Assembly (NCBI GenBank): GCA_002306945.1
Contig: DBTH01000054.1
Location: 1 to 9,747 of the forward strand
From: Methylacidiphilaceae bacterium UBA1321
GTDB lineage: Bacteria; Verrucomicrobiota; Verrucomicrobiia; Methylacidiphilales; UBA1321
Direction of reading: 5' to 3'
Length of the DNA stretch: 9,747 bases
A program made the position numbers and the translations under genes. This document shows positions 1-7,591 of this stretch, in pieces. The number at the start of each line of letters is the position of its first letter. Position 1 is the first letter of the stretch. The notes below the pieces were generated by a model that worked only from the letters and a program-made list of their open reading frames with translations, had not been told where the DNA came from and searched no databases.

Positions 1-182
1 TTGCCCCCCCGCTGAGAGCGGGCGTATGAAAAATCCTGGATGAACTTCCCGTCTTGCGTGCGGAAAGCCGGCGTCCAATTCTCGGGATAATACGCCGACC
101 GCCACGAGAGCGACTCAGCCTTGCTCGAATTCAAAAAAATGCCGGTGAAAACAGCCAACAGGCAAAGAGACTTCCATTGCAT
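1..182 (-). CDS. N-terminus of an exported protein, possibly a beta-helix (pectate-lyase-like) enzyme; partial
   Basis: The frame opens with ATG at 182-180 and stays open for 60 codons plus 2 nt to the left edge, so only the N-terminus is present. It begins MQWKSLCLLAVFTGIFLNSS, a typical Sec signal peptide: one Lys, a hydrophobic core at residues 5-17, and likely cleavage near residue 22 after SKA. The mature part has WRSAYYPENWTPAF (27-40) and then DGKFIQDFSYA (44-54). From memory, a Trp/Pro-rich start followed by 'DFSYA' occurs at the front of secreted right-handed beta-helix polysaccharide-active proteins of Verrucomicrobiota and Bacteroidota. That assignment is tentative. I see no clear Shine-Dalgarno sequence. 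A nearby ATG at 177-175 is in another frame and hits a stop after about 20 codons, so 182 is preferred. A run of seven G (coding strand, 10-4) lies at the very edge and could disturb the frame if miscalled. Confidence 0.6.
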   Translation of the reverse strand, partial: MQWKSLCLLAVFTGIFLNSSKAESLSWRSAYYPENWTPAFRTQDGKFIQDFSYARSQRGG

Positions 183-275
183 ACCGCAAGTGTAGACAGT
201 CACAGAACCAAGGCAAAGCCAACAACCATTCAAACTGTTGTTTTCAGATCCCGACAACCACCGCTCACCGCCCGG

Positions 276-2051
276 TCACGGAGTTGATTCCGTCGCAACG
301 AACGACTCCCGCGTTTTTCCTTCCGTCAAATCCCGCAGGACGCCCGACGCTTCATCCAGCGTACAATCCCGCCGCGCAAAGACAGTTCCGCCTCCGCTAG
401 TCAGCGCTTCGTAATTCCAGGCGCGAGGCAACTGCTCCAGTTCGGACTCCAGTTGTAAACCGCGTTCCCGATCCAATCGACGACTCTCGTAGCGCAACGA
501 AACCGGTTCATCGCCCTCAACCCTGGTCGTCAACCGACGCAATTGATTCACAAGCTCCAACTCGTCACTCTGCTTCAGGCGTTGCGCCGAACGTTCCCTA
601 AGCCGCTCCAGCCACTCCCGATCCAGCATCCCCACACCAATCGACACCGCCTGCACCGCATCGGCAGCAATCGTTCGCGCAAGCTCCGCCTCCCTCGCGT
701 CGTGTCCCTTGAACAAGGGAATCAGCACATCGGGTTCCACTCCCCGGCCTTGCACTGCCGCTCCGGTTACACGATAAAACTGCCGAAACGTCACCTTCAA
801 CTCCCCGCAATCGCCGATCCCTCCGCCAATCACACTCTCGAGCGGAACGACCCCCTGCATCGTGCCTTTACCAAAAGTCGCTCCGCTGCCGACAATCACC
901 GCCCGCCGGTAATCCTGCATCGCCGCCGCCAGCATTTCCGCTGCCGAAGCCGTCTCGCCGTCGACCAACACCACCAGCGGCAACGCACACGCGCATTCAT
1001 TCCTCGAAAAAAGCGTTCTCACACGGCCCTCTCGTTCCCGATACCGTGCGACCGGGCCTTCCCCCACAAACAATCCCGCCGCCTCCACCGCTTCGTCGAT
1101 ATTTCCACCCTGATTACCGCGCAAATCCAGTACGATGCCCTCCGCGCCTTTTTCCATTGCCAGCGACAGGACATTCTTTATCTCCAACGCGCACCCACGG
1201 TAAAAAACCGACAACCGGAGCACCGCGTGCCGCTTCCCCGTTTCCCGCTGCGTCACCATCCCCACCAGCAAACGCTTGTCCGAAACCTCGCCCTCGTTAC
1301 GCGCCGTCGCCGTTTCGCGCAACGCTCCCGCTGCCCGTCCACGCACCGCGTAATACGCCGAATGCGGATCGTACGCCTTGGCCAGAGCGGAAAGATAATA
1401 ATGCAAGAGCCGTCCCTCATCGAAACGGGACAATCGGACTTTTCGCTCATACGCCTCCGACAAAGCCGCCGCCGTCTCGCCCACCGTGCGCCCGGCCAGC
1501 AATTCATCCAGCCACTCCGACTTGATCCGCAACCGCCACAACTCGTTCGCCTCTGCAACAGTCCGGGGCCAACCCGCCCTTCGCCGATCCGGTACGCAGT
1601 ATTCCTCCACGCCAAAGTCCGGAGACGACTTGAGCCATGGCCCTATAGACGCGATTCGCTCGGCAAACCGTTGTGCGTAACGCGACTGAATCTCCCGTGC
1701 GGGAGTCAAATCGCCTCGCCGTAAACTCTGCAGCATCACCGAGCTCATTCCGATGCAGTCCGGGGCCAATCCGTACCGCTGGGAAAACTCCTCCAGATCG
1801 GATTGAAGAAAAACCATGTGCTGCCGATCCAACAGATCGAAATATTGCCGCAAGGCGTCCCGGGCAATTTCCTCATCCAGCGGCCTGCCCGTATAATGAA
1901 CCCGTGGCAAGGTCTCCGCGACGGCCTGGCAAATGCGATTCGGCGCGGCGACGTCCTGACCGGCATGGATCATGCACGCCATCCACGACCAGCTTACCAG
2001 CCACAGGGCGCTGAACCACCGTCCGCTATCTGGAGAATAAACACCGCTCAT
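276..2051 (-). CDS. Exported tail-specific (Prc-like) S41 serine peptidase without PDZ domain
   Basis: The 591-residue product is a C-terminal-processing protease expected in the periplasm, where this family degrades or trims proteins from their C-termini. A signal peptide is likely (hydrophobic residues about 12-29, cleavage near A30). Residues about 38-235 match the Prc N-terminal helical domain, including LLDRQHMVFLQSDLEEF (73-89) and KAYDPHSAYY (225-234). The protease core follows: IVLDLRGNQGGNIDEAVE (306-323), nucleophile S369 in DGETASAAE, general-base K395 in TFGKGTMQ, and QFYRVTGAAVQGRGVEPDV (424-442). Residues about 450-591 match the Prc C-terminal helical domain. The core resumes at about residue 256, only some 20 residues after YDPHSAYY, so the roughly 80-residue PDZ domain is missing. 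Escherichia coli Prc is 682 residues, so this protein is shorter by about that amount. The first ATG is used, although the GGGAG upstream is almost touching it, so the exact start is uncertain. The stop is TGA at 278-276. Confidence 0.9.
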   Translation of the reverse strand: MSGVYSPDSGRWFSALWLVSWSWMACMIHAGQDVAAPNRICQAVAETLPRVHYTGRPLDEEIARDALRQYFDLLDRQHMVFLQSDLEEFSQRYGLAPDCIGMSSVMLQSLRRGDLTPAREIQSRYAQRFAERIASIGPWLKSSPDFGVEEYCVPDRRRAGWPRTVAEANELWRLRIKSEWLDELLAGRTVGETAAALSEAYERKVRLSRFDEGRLLHYYLSALAKAYDPHSAYYAVRGRAAGALRETATARNEGEVSDKRLLVGMVTQRETGKRHAVLRLSVFYRGCALEIKNVLSLAMEKGAEGIVLDLRGNQGGNIDEAVEAAGLFVGEGPVARYREREGRVRTLFSRNECACALPLVVLVDGETASAAEMLAAAMQDYRRAVIVGSGATFGKGTMQGVVPLESVIGGGIGDCGELKVTFRQFYRVTGAAVQGRGVEPDVLIPLFKGHDAREAELARTIAADAVQAVSIGVGMLDREWLERLRERSAQRLKQSDELELVNQLRRLTTRVEGDEPVSLRYESRRLDRERGLQLESELEQLPRAWNYEALTSGGGTVFARRDCTLDEASGVLRDLTEGKTRESFVATESTP

Positions 2052-2182
2052 TCTCCCATCTGTTATCGGCAGGACGGTCTCTATTTATTGTGACTATTGA
2101 ATATAGAATTCTTTATTTTTCAGAAGACCCATACTATCGCGGAACATCGCCCGACCCAGACCGTCCACCACCGGAACAAGCC
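2052..2182 (-). promoter_or_regulatory. AT-rich gap upstream of the S41 protease; likely holds its promoter
   Basis: This 131-nt gap lies between the stop of the upstream exported protein (2183) and the protease ATG (2051). The stretch about 2081-2125 is markedly AT-rich compared with its surroundings, with TATATT and AATAAAT elements on the minus strand. I could not find a -35/-10 pair with 16-18 nt spacing, so no precise promoter is claimed. A 9-bp inverted repeat brackets the AT-rich part and is listed separately. No U-tailed terminator hairpin was found for the upstream gene. Confidence 0.3.
2072..2166. repeat. 9-bp perfect inverted repeat with 77-nt spacer
   Basis: GGACGGTCT at 2072-2080 and AGACCGTCC at 2158-2166 are exact reverse complements. 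They flank the AT-rich presumed promoter of the S41 protease gene. The pairing does not extend beyond 9 bp on either side. It may be a pair of operator half-sites, a long-loop RNA pairing, or chance. Confidence 0.35.
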
Positions 2183-2854
2183 TTATTGCCGGGCCTTGAT
2201 CCATTGTTGCAGCTCTTGCCAGGCTTTGGCGTAAGCTTCCGGCAACGTCATCGGATTTTCTGGTGGTGAGTTGAATGTATAGGTGTAAAGCAAGCCCGCC
2301 GCGTCCTTGTACGCAACAGGCAACCGCGTCTGAACGGCAATCCACGCTTCGCGCACTCCGAACACATAGTGATAGCAGGGAATTTTTTCCTTGGGCTCAA
2401 CCTTGTCGTAGTACTGAGACGTGACCCATTCCACTCCGTAAAAAGCAGTCACCGCCGCCACCGGACGCCCCTCACCATCAGTCATATTACTCAAGTCAAC
2501 CGCCCGCACAGGTTGGCCCGGCAAAGCGTACAGGCAGTAGGAATCCACATACCAACGCTCGGACATTTCGTGACTACCATAGATTTTCTGTTCAAAACGC
2601 GTCTTACCCGTCTTGACGACGTGTATACTGGCAATGCGGCGATCCACCTTGCCGGGAATCACTGGCTGGTCGGGAGCCGGAGCTGGTAACGCTGTCAGTT
2701 TCGTCGAAACGAGCCAGTCACCATTCTCCGGAAAGACTGCCACAAACGGGGCGGTCGGCGGCGGAATTTCTTTGAAATTCAGCGTTTGCGCCATAACCCC
2801 GGTGGCCATAAAAAACGCCAACGCAAAGAATGTGAAGTAAATTCGGATGGTCAT
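2183..2854 (-). CDS. Exported protein of unknown function following the cassette
   Basis: The 223-residue product has a clear Sec signal peptide: residues 1-22 with a Phe/Ala-rich core, FFALAFFMATGVMA, and likely cleavage A22|Q23. I do not recognise the family with certainty. Visible features are a Pro-rich stretch (PAPAPDQPVIPG, 57-68), two Cys in the mature part (C107 in YVDSYCLY, C160 in KIPCYHYV) that could form a disulfide, and a predicted beta-rich second half (WIAVQTRLPVAY, 171-182, then LLYTYTF, 188-194). It ends with a short amphipathic helix (LPEAYAKAWQELQQWI). The 'cue-in-beta-strand' look resembles small periplasmic LolA-like folds, but this is only an impression. It starts 10 nt after the TAA that ends the original cassette A frame, so it was probably the fifth gene of that operon. 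There is no clear Shine-Dalgarno. The stop is TAA at 2185-2183. Confidence 0.75.
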   Translation of the reverse strand: MTIRIYFTFFALAFFMATGVMAQTLNFKEIPPPTAPFVAVFPENGDWLVSTKLTALPAPAPDQPVIPGKVDRRIASIHVVKTGKTRFEQKIYGSHEMSERWYVDSYCLYALPGQPVRAVDLSNMTDGEGRPVAAVTAFYGVEWVTSQYYDKVEPKEKIPCYHYVFGVREAWIAVQTRLPVAYKDAAGLLYTYTFNSPPENPMTLPEAYAKAWQELQQWIKARQ

Positions 2855-2864
2855 AAAAATCAGA

Positions 2865-3230
2865 TTACATATTTACGATTTCGAGTTGTTGATCGACGAT
2901 TTGCCCGGTTAACCGGTCGATGGCCAGATGCAGCCAATAGTGGCGCTCGCCTTCGACGACAAATTGATCGAGCCCTGTGGCGTTGGGCGGATAGCGCCCG
3001 ACCTGTGCCATGATGTCGATCATCAGATTCCAGGTGCGGGTCTGGCCGACATCGGCCAGCGCACGGGTGACGGCCTCACGGCGGTTCTTGATGAACTGGT
3101 CGTCGGTTCCGCTGAAGTCGGATGAGGTCAGGCTTTCGACAAACTTGGGAATTTGCGCCTTGCCAATCAGCGGTCCGTTGGCCGATCCCGGTGCGGTATA
3201 GGCTGCCAGATCGGCGGCGATTTGCTGGGG
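2865..3230 (-). pseudogene. Detached in-frame 3' segment of cassette protein A, beyond a TAG stop
   Basis: Reading on in the same frame past the TAG at 3233-3231 gives 121 sense codons ending in TAA at 2867-2865. The tail contains IAADLAAYTAPGSANGPLIG, NRREAVTRALADVGQTRTWN, LMIDIMAQVGRYPPNATGLD and GERHYWLHLAIDRLTGQIVD. From memory, this arrangement (ALADVGQTRTWN, then a Tyr-Pro-Pro-Asn motif, then YW-x-H-x-AIDR-x-TG) is the standard C-terminus of Verru_Chthon cassette A proteins. No frameshift or second stop is present, so only one codon separates it from the rest of the gene. With the TAG in place the segment would be untranslated 3' sequence, unless there is read-through. Confidence 0.85.
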
Positions 3231-6200
3231 CTAGGCCACATAGGAAACACCGAGAATATCGGCAACGGTATTACCCAGAAGCGCCTGAAGAACCAACGTA
3301 TTCGGCGTGTTCAAATTGACGCAACCGGCAACAACATCGTTGTCGCCGGAGTTGACGGTGAACAGATCAAGCAGGGCCGCGTCCGCGCTGTTTTCGGTGA
3401 AGAAATTGAGCGTCTTCCACGGATCGTCGCGGAAGACATAACCGAGTTCGCCCACACTATAGAATGGGCGATTGAGGATCAGCGGACGATCTGCCGTACG
3501 CGTTGTGGAGAGCGCGTAGGGATTACCGACCCAACCGGCAGTGTTCGACGCAGCGGTAAAGAGACCGCTGTCGGCAATGCGCCGGATGCCATCCATGTCC
3601 GTATAGGAATTGTAAGAGGTCGCGTTATTGCGGCAAAGCGTCGCAGCGGAGAACGTACTGCTGGCAAAAAGAGCCTGATTAGCTGTCAATGCACGGCCGT
3701 TAGTCACACTCAACGAATCCACTGCCGATGACCAGAGAGAGCTGTTGAGAAATTTGGCCCACTCCGGCGTCGTAGTAGGCGTTGCCATCTGACCGTAATT
3801 AAACCGGCTGGAACGCGGGTCGCAAAGTTCATAGGCGTATTTGCGGAAATAGAAGAAATAATAGGCAGCGTTACTGGCGGGGGGATCCATAACCTGCATC
3901 GCCGGGGGTTGCGGTATATATACTTTATTAGCATTATCGTAAATCAACGCCTGGCCCATGTATTCAGTATATGGTTTCCAATCTTTCGTCATCCATGTAT
4001 TGACCGCGTCGTTAATTCCCGCGTGATAGTTGTAGGGAATCCAGTTTCCGCTGGAATCCTGGTATTCAAGCCAGGCATTGAACTGACTGCCTGTTGCCGA
4101 TCTGTAAGTCAGTAGAAGCCAACTCCACGCAAAGTCTGTGGTCCCGGCCACAGCATCAGATGCCTTATCGGTCGGATCGATATAGAAATTGCGCAACCGA
4201 TAGCCGGCATAGGTATTTGATTGAATCGAAGGAAGCTTTGCCCACGACATCCCGTCCGCAGTACCGGTATCAAGCGTCTTGCCTACATCCGCTGGCATCA
4301 GCACATGCGGATCAGTAAACCCATTAATGCCTGTGCTGGACAATGTCAACGTCGCATCCAGAGTGACTTCATAGCCATATATCAGAGGCATGTTTCCAAA
4401 ATTAAAGGGAATCTCATCATTATTGAGGCTGATGTTCTTGGCGTATTGATTAGCCACGCCTACATTTCCCTTCATTCGAAGCCGAATTGATGGCCGGGAA
4501 GTGACCGTACCCTGATGTGGATTGGAGAGACCGAAGGTAATATAACAACCCAGACTACTCGATGTATCTTGCCCAGCCAATTGGGCGAGCATGTTGAGGT
4601 ATGGAAGATTCTCAATACCGACCGCCTGCCAGCGATCGTTCCATTTGAGACCCCATTCGCTGCCGGGTTGGGTATATTCGACAATAATCGGCATACTTGT
4701 GGAGTCATACTGCGACATCATCGCCGCGCCGATTCGGAAGATTTGGTAGGTCTTGCAGTATTCGTGGTAGGTGTAATAGACAAAGTTTCCCAAAGCGCTA
4801 CCCTGGGAAATCTGACCATCCTTGCCCAGGCCGCCAGCAAGAATCCCCGCCTGAAGGAGTTCAAAGAAATTTGGTTCGCGGGGAGTCGTTTCCGCAAGAA
4901 CCTCCGAAAGCGTCTTGATCCGTTTCTGCTCAGTGGTGCCGGTCGAGCCCACGTATTTCCAAACCTTGTAAGAGGAAGGATTGGGCAAGGTCGACACACC
5001 GGCATTTGCCGCGTTATATTCGGATGTGTCCCAGACCAACCCGAAGCAAGCCTGAATGGCTTCAGCGGTGCCTCCATTCTGCGGGCCGCTCGGGCCGATC
5101 CATTTCAGCCGGTCGAGTGGGAAACGGTGATAGACGAGCGGATCGCCCGCCTGGACGTTGTAGGTATACGATGTGCCGTTGAGCCGGTAGCTGGTAATGG
5201 TGTGCGGTGCCGTGTAGCGGATGAAGGGAATGAAAACATTGGTGGAGGTCGACGTGAGAGCGTTGTTTTTATAAGCGTAGACATTGCCCGTGCCGTTGTT
5301 GCCGCTCTTGTCGGAAGCGTTCCAGTACGGCCCCCAACTTGGCGCGTTGCGCTCGCGAGTGAAGGTGGTGAGGTTGGTCAACATCGTGGTGGTCAATCCA
5401 GCCACGTTGTTCTGCGCGGCGCGGATCAAATCCTGCCGACTGAGAAACGTGCTGTCTCCGGGATAGACCGCGCCGGGCGAATTCGTCGACAGATAGTTGC
5501 GAACGTAGTTGGTGTAAGTCGCCGCGTTGGCCGCCGAGGTTTTGTTGCGCCACGCCGTGAGCGCGGCCGGGTCGATTCCCAACACGCTGACATCGGCTCC
5601 AGCCAGAGTTCCCTTGATGGCCTGAAGCTGGTCGGAACTGAGTGCCGCGCTCCCGGTCTTGGGATAACCGGCCACGGTGATGTCGAGAAGACGGCCTTCG
5701 TCGTAGATGGCATAGGCGATGCGCCCGATGGCGTAGTTGGTATTCAATGCGGCGGGGTTATTGATGCTGCTGGCCGTCGATAGACCGAACGGTATCCCGG
5801 CGGCATTGGTAGCGCCGCCACGAGTCATAATGATCCAATAGGGAGCGCTGGCATTATTGGGAAAAGTGCCGAGATAGGCGCGACCCCAACGTGCAGTGCT
5901 GATCGAACGCCCGTTGAGCGAAGCGGTGGTGGTACTGATGTCCGAGGCGCGAAGCGAGCCGTTGAGCAAGCTGCCGGTAAAGAAGGGCGCGTTGGTGCTG
6001 ATCTTGAGCAAACCGGGCATGGCGGAATTGGTTCCCACGGTCTGCGGCATCACGTTGGCCGAGGTGACGTTGGTGTAGAGCGGACGCAAGCTGTACGTGC
6101 CTTCGGGCGGAACGTCCTTGCCCATCTCGCTGCGCAACTGACCAATGATGAGCGCCAGACTGCCGCGGGCGAGTTGATCCGCCTTGGACGACTGGCTGTA

Positions 6201-6341
6201 ACTGGCCGTCGAGGTGCGGTCGAGGCTCATCATGGAGACAAAGGATATGATGAGGATCGTCGCCAGGACAATCAGCGCCAGCGTGGCCACCAGGGCAATG
6301 CCTTGACGGCTGCGGGGGTTAATGATTGTTGAGATTGACAT
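3231..6341 (-). CDS. Verru_Chthon cassette protein A (giant GspK/PilX-like prepilin), C-terminus cut by TAG
   Basis: The product is 1036 residues to the TAG, or 1158 positions if the in-frame tail is counted. The N-terminus, MSISTIINPRSRQGIALVAT, is a prepilin-type leader with probable cleavage G14|I15 and a hydrophobic helix (about 15-37). Position +5 is Ala rather than Glu, as in GspK-type pseudopilins. A helix with ADQLARGSLALIIGQLRSEM follows. The remaining ~950 residues form a large Ser/Thr/Asn/Tyr-rich extracytoplasmic domain. Family hallmarks near the end are ILNRPFYSVGELGYVFRD (955-972), DPWKTLNFF (973-981) and CVNLNTPNTLVLQALLG (1007-1023). The start ATG overlaps the end of cassette C by 23 bp, implying translational coupling; there is no good Shine-Dalgarno. 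The role is unknown, and a pseudopilus tip or displayed subunit is inferred. The assignment to the A family is strong; whether the protein is functional without its last ~122 residues is not known. Confidence 0.88.
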   Translation of the reverse strand: MSISTIINPRSRQGIALVATLALIVLATILIISFVSMMSLDRTSTASYSQSSKADQLARGSLALIIGQLRSEMGKDVPPEGTYSLRPLYTNVTSANVMPQTVGTNSAMPGLLKISTNAPFFTGSLLNGSLRASDISTTTASLNGRSISTARWGRAYLGTFPNNASAPYWIIMTRGGATNAAGIPFGLSTASSINNPAALNTNYAIGRIAYAIYDEGRLLDITVAGYPKTGSAALSSDQLQAIKGTLAGADVSVLGIDPAALTAWRNKTSAANAATYTNYVRNYLSTNSPGAVYPGDSTFLSRQDLIRAAQNNVAGLTTTMLTNLTTFTRERNAPSWGPYWNASDKSGNNGTGNVYAYKNNALTSTSTNVFIPFIRYTAPHTITSYRLNGTSYTYNVQAGDPLVYHRFPLDRLKWIGPSGPQNGGTAEAIQACFGLVWDTSEYNAANAGVSTLPNPSSYKVWKYVGSTGTTEQKRIKTLSEVLAETTPREPNFFELLQAGILAGGLGKDGQISQGSALGNFVYYTYHEYCKTYQIFRIGAAMMSQYDSTSMPIIVEYTQPGSEWGLKWNDRWQAVGIENLPYLNMLAQLAGQDTSSSLGCYITFGLSNPHQGTVTSRPSIRLRMKGNVGVANQYAKNISLNNDEIPFNFGNMPLIYGYEVTLDATLTLSSTGINGFTDPHVLMPADVGKTLDTGTADGMSWAKLPSIQSNTYAGYRLRNFYIDPTDKASDAVAGTTDFAWSWLLLTYRSATGSQFNAWLEYQDSSGNWIPYNYHAGINDAVNTWMTKDWKPYTEYMGQALIYDNANKVYIPQPPAMQVMDPPASNAAYYFFYFRKYAYELCDPRSSRFNYGQMATPTTTPEWAKFLNSSLWSSAVDSLSVTNGRALTANQALFASSTFSAATLCRNNATSYNSYTDMDGIRRIADSGLFTAASNTAGWVGNPYALSTTRTADRPLILNRPFYSVGELGYVFRDDPWKTLNFFTENSADAALLDLFTVNSGDNDVVAGCVNLNTPNTLVLQALLGNTVADILGVSYVA

Positions 6342-7146
6342 ACAGTTCGAAAATTTTCAGCCCCGCCCCAAACCCGGCGGGATAGGTTTTCCAGTTCATC
6401 GTGGTGTCGGTGTAATTTTCCCAGATCGCCTTGACGCTGCGCCAACTCGTCAGCGAGGAAGCGGTGACGGTATTGTCCAGGGCCGAGCGCAAGGTCTGCA
6501 CTTGCGTGGTGTTGAGCATTTTCAATGTGCGGTCATCGACCACGGCCAAAGTCAATCCGATGGCACGCAGCGGATTCGACGTACTCACGGTATAGGTCGT
6601 CGAGAGACTGCCGTCGGCATAAACAAAAACCACCCGGTAATCGACAATACCCGAGGCGGCATCGCGGGCCGTGGGCGTGTTACTGCCGAAGTCGCTCGTA
6701 TTGCCAAAGGTGACGGCATTGGGTGTGTCGCTCCAGGTGAAATAAAGGTCGCCACGTTGCAAAGTACTCATCGCGGCAACGGTGCTCTGGTCACTGCCAT
6801 AGGCATACTGCACCAGCGAAAGCTCCCGCGTCGTGCTGCCGCTCGGAGCGATGCCGAGGCGCTGGGTATAGAATTTAATCAGTGAGCCGCCCGAGCCATC
6901 GGACGGAAAGGCGCACAGATCGGAACGGAACAGCCCGGCCTGAATGTCGTTGGTAAAGAGATTGAGCATGGCGCGGGCCTTGGTGAAATTGTTCACATCG
7001 CGCTGCCCGTTGATCCAGGCATTGGAAACCAGCCCGGTGATCTGAGCCAGCATCACGATCAAAAGCGAGAGCACGGCTATGGCCGTCAACATCTCCACCA
7101 TCGTGAAGGCCCTGCTAGCGGACCGGGATGTAGGTGAGAAGCTCAT
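6319..7146 (-). CDS. Verru_Chthon cassette protein C (GspJ/PilW-like prepilin)
   Basis: The 275-residue product starts MSFSPTSRSASRAFTMVEML, a basic leader followed by a type IV prepilin N-methylation motif. The expected cleavage is A13|F14, with Glu18 at position +5. The hydrophobic helix continues LTAIAVLSLLIVMLAQITGL, and a globular beta-rich domain follows with TKARAMLNLFTNDIQAGLF, a typical post-helix segment of minor pilins. Near the C-terminus are WENYTDTTMNWKTYPAG and LKIFELYVNLNN. The length and helix sequence fit the C family and resemble GspJ/PilW. I chose the ATG at 7146; an in-frame TTG at 7161 would add five residues. The gene overlaps B by 32 bp and A by 23 bp, so the three are almost surely one transcript with coupled translation. 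It would act in the inner membrane and periplasm after prepilin peptidase processing. Confidence 0.85.
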   Translation of the reverse strand: MSFSPTSRSASRAFTMVEMLTAIAVLSLLIVMLAQITGLVSNAWINGQRDVNNFTKARAMLNLFTNDIQAGLFRSDLCAFPSDGSGGSLIKFYTQRLGIAPSGSTTRELSLVQYAYGSDQSTVAAMSTLQRGDLYFTWSDTPNAVTFGNTSDFGSNTPTARDAASGIVDYRVVFVYADGSLSTTYTVSTSNPLRAIGLTLAVVDDRTLKMLNTTQVQTLRSALDNTVTASSLTSWRSVKAIWENYTDTTMNWKTYPAGFGAGLKIFELYVNLNNH

Positions 7147-7591
7147 AGTTCTTGACCGCAATATTGGTGGTCTTCATCAAAGCCGGCCAACTCAACTTGA
7201 TATAGACCTGGCAAACGTCGCGACCAGTCATCAGGTTGGTTCCGGCGTAGCAGGTAATCTGATAAGAGGCGTGGGCGGCATTGGTCAGCTTTCCGTTGGC
7301 CGCCACATATGTCGGCTGCCCGCCGTAAATATCCTGATAGGCATTAGTCATGACCGAAGCGGACAGGGCAAAGCCGGAAATATCATTGGTCGGCGACGCC
7401 ATCCGCGTCGAAGTCAGAAGAGAGGCCAGATTAGTGGCCTGAATTTGATCTTCGGAGTCACGCCCGGTCTGCAATCCCGTCCCCAACAATCCCACCAGCG
7501 CTACCAACACGAAGGAGCTCAATCCGAGGGCAATCACGACCTCGACGAGGCTAAACGCCTTTGCGGATCGCCGAAAGAGGCTCTTGCGCAT
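7115..7591 (-). CDS. Verru_Chthon cassette protein B (GspI/PilV-like prepilin)
   Basis: From the ATG at 7591 the product has 158 residues and begins MRKSLFRRSAKAFSLVEVVI. That is a short basic leader, predicted cleavage A12|F13 and Glu17 at +5, followed by ALGLSSFVLVALVGLLGTGL. EVVIALGLSSF is characteristic of the B family and recalls GspI/PilV. The mature domain includes QATNLASLLTSTRMA after the helix, and the protein ends KNYELLTYIPVR. The frame stays open upstream to ATGs at 7639 and 7762, the latter 6 nt after the D stop. Those would give leaders of about 28 and 69 residues, long for a prepilin, but none of the three starts has a clear Shine-Dalgarno. If 7591 is right, a 177-nt untranslated stretch (7592-7768) separates D and B, containing a small GCCGG/CCGGC hairpin. 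The stop is TAG at 7117-7115, inside the start of C. Confidence 0.82.
   Translation of the reverse strand: MRKSLFRRSAKAFSLVEVVIALGLSSFVLVALVGLLGTGLQTGRDSEDQIQATNLASLLTSTRMASPTNDISGFALSASVMTNAYQDIYGGQPTYVAANGKLTNAAHASYQITCYAGTNLMTGRDVCQVYIKLSWPALMKTTNIAVKNYELLTYIPVR

Noticed and set aside
221..242. Possible terminator AACAAC...GTTGTT after the S41 gene
   Set aside because: The stem is only 6 AT-rich base pairs with a 10-nt loop and no T-run on the minus strand. It is too weak to call.
54..287. Plus-strand open frame of 77 codons near the left edge
   Set aside because: It is antisense to the signal-peptide-bearing partial gene on the minus strand, is Arg-rich, and has no ribosome-binding site.
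543..1724. Long plus-strand open frame of 393 codons
   Set aside because: It is antisense to the clearly recognisable S41 protease. Its product is rich in Arg, His and Pro without any domain pattern, as expected for the reverse of a GC-rich gene.
3231..3233. Genome-wide reassignment of TAG to an amino acid
   Set aside because: Cassette B ends in TAG at 7117-7115, overlapping the start of C where a stop is expected, and the other genes end in TAA or TGA without conflict. A single local event explains the data better.
4515..5783. Plus-strand open frame of 422 codons
   Set aside because: It lies wholly antisense to cassette A, whose reading frame carries the family motifs. The plus-strand product shows no recognisable domain or start context.
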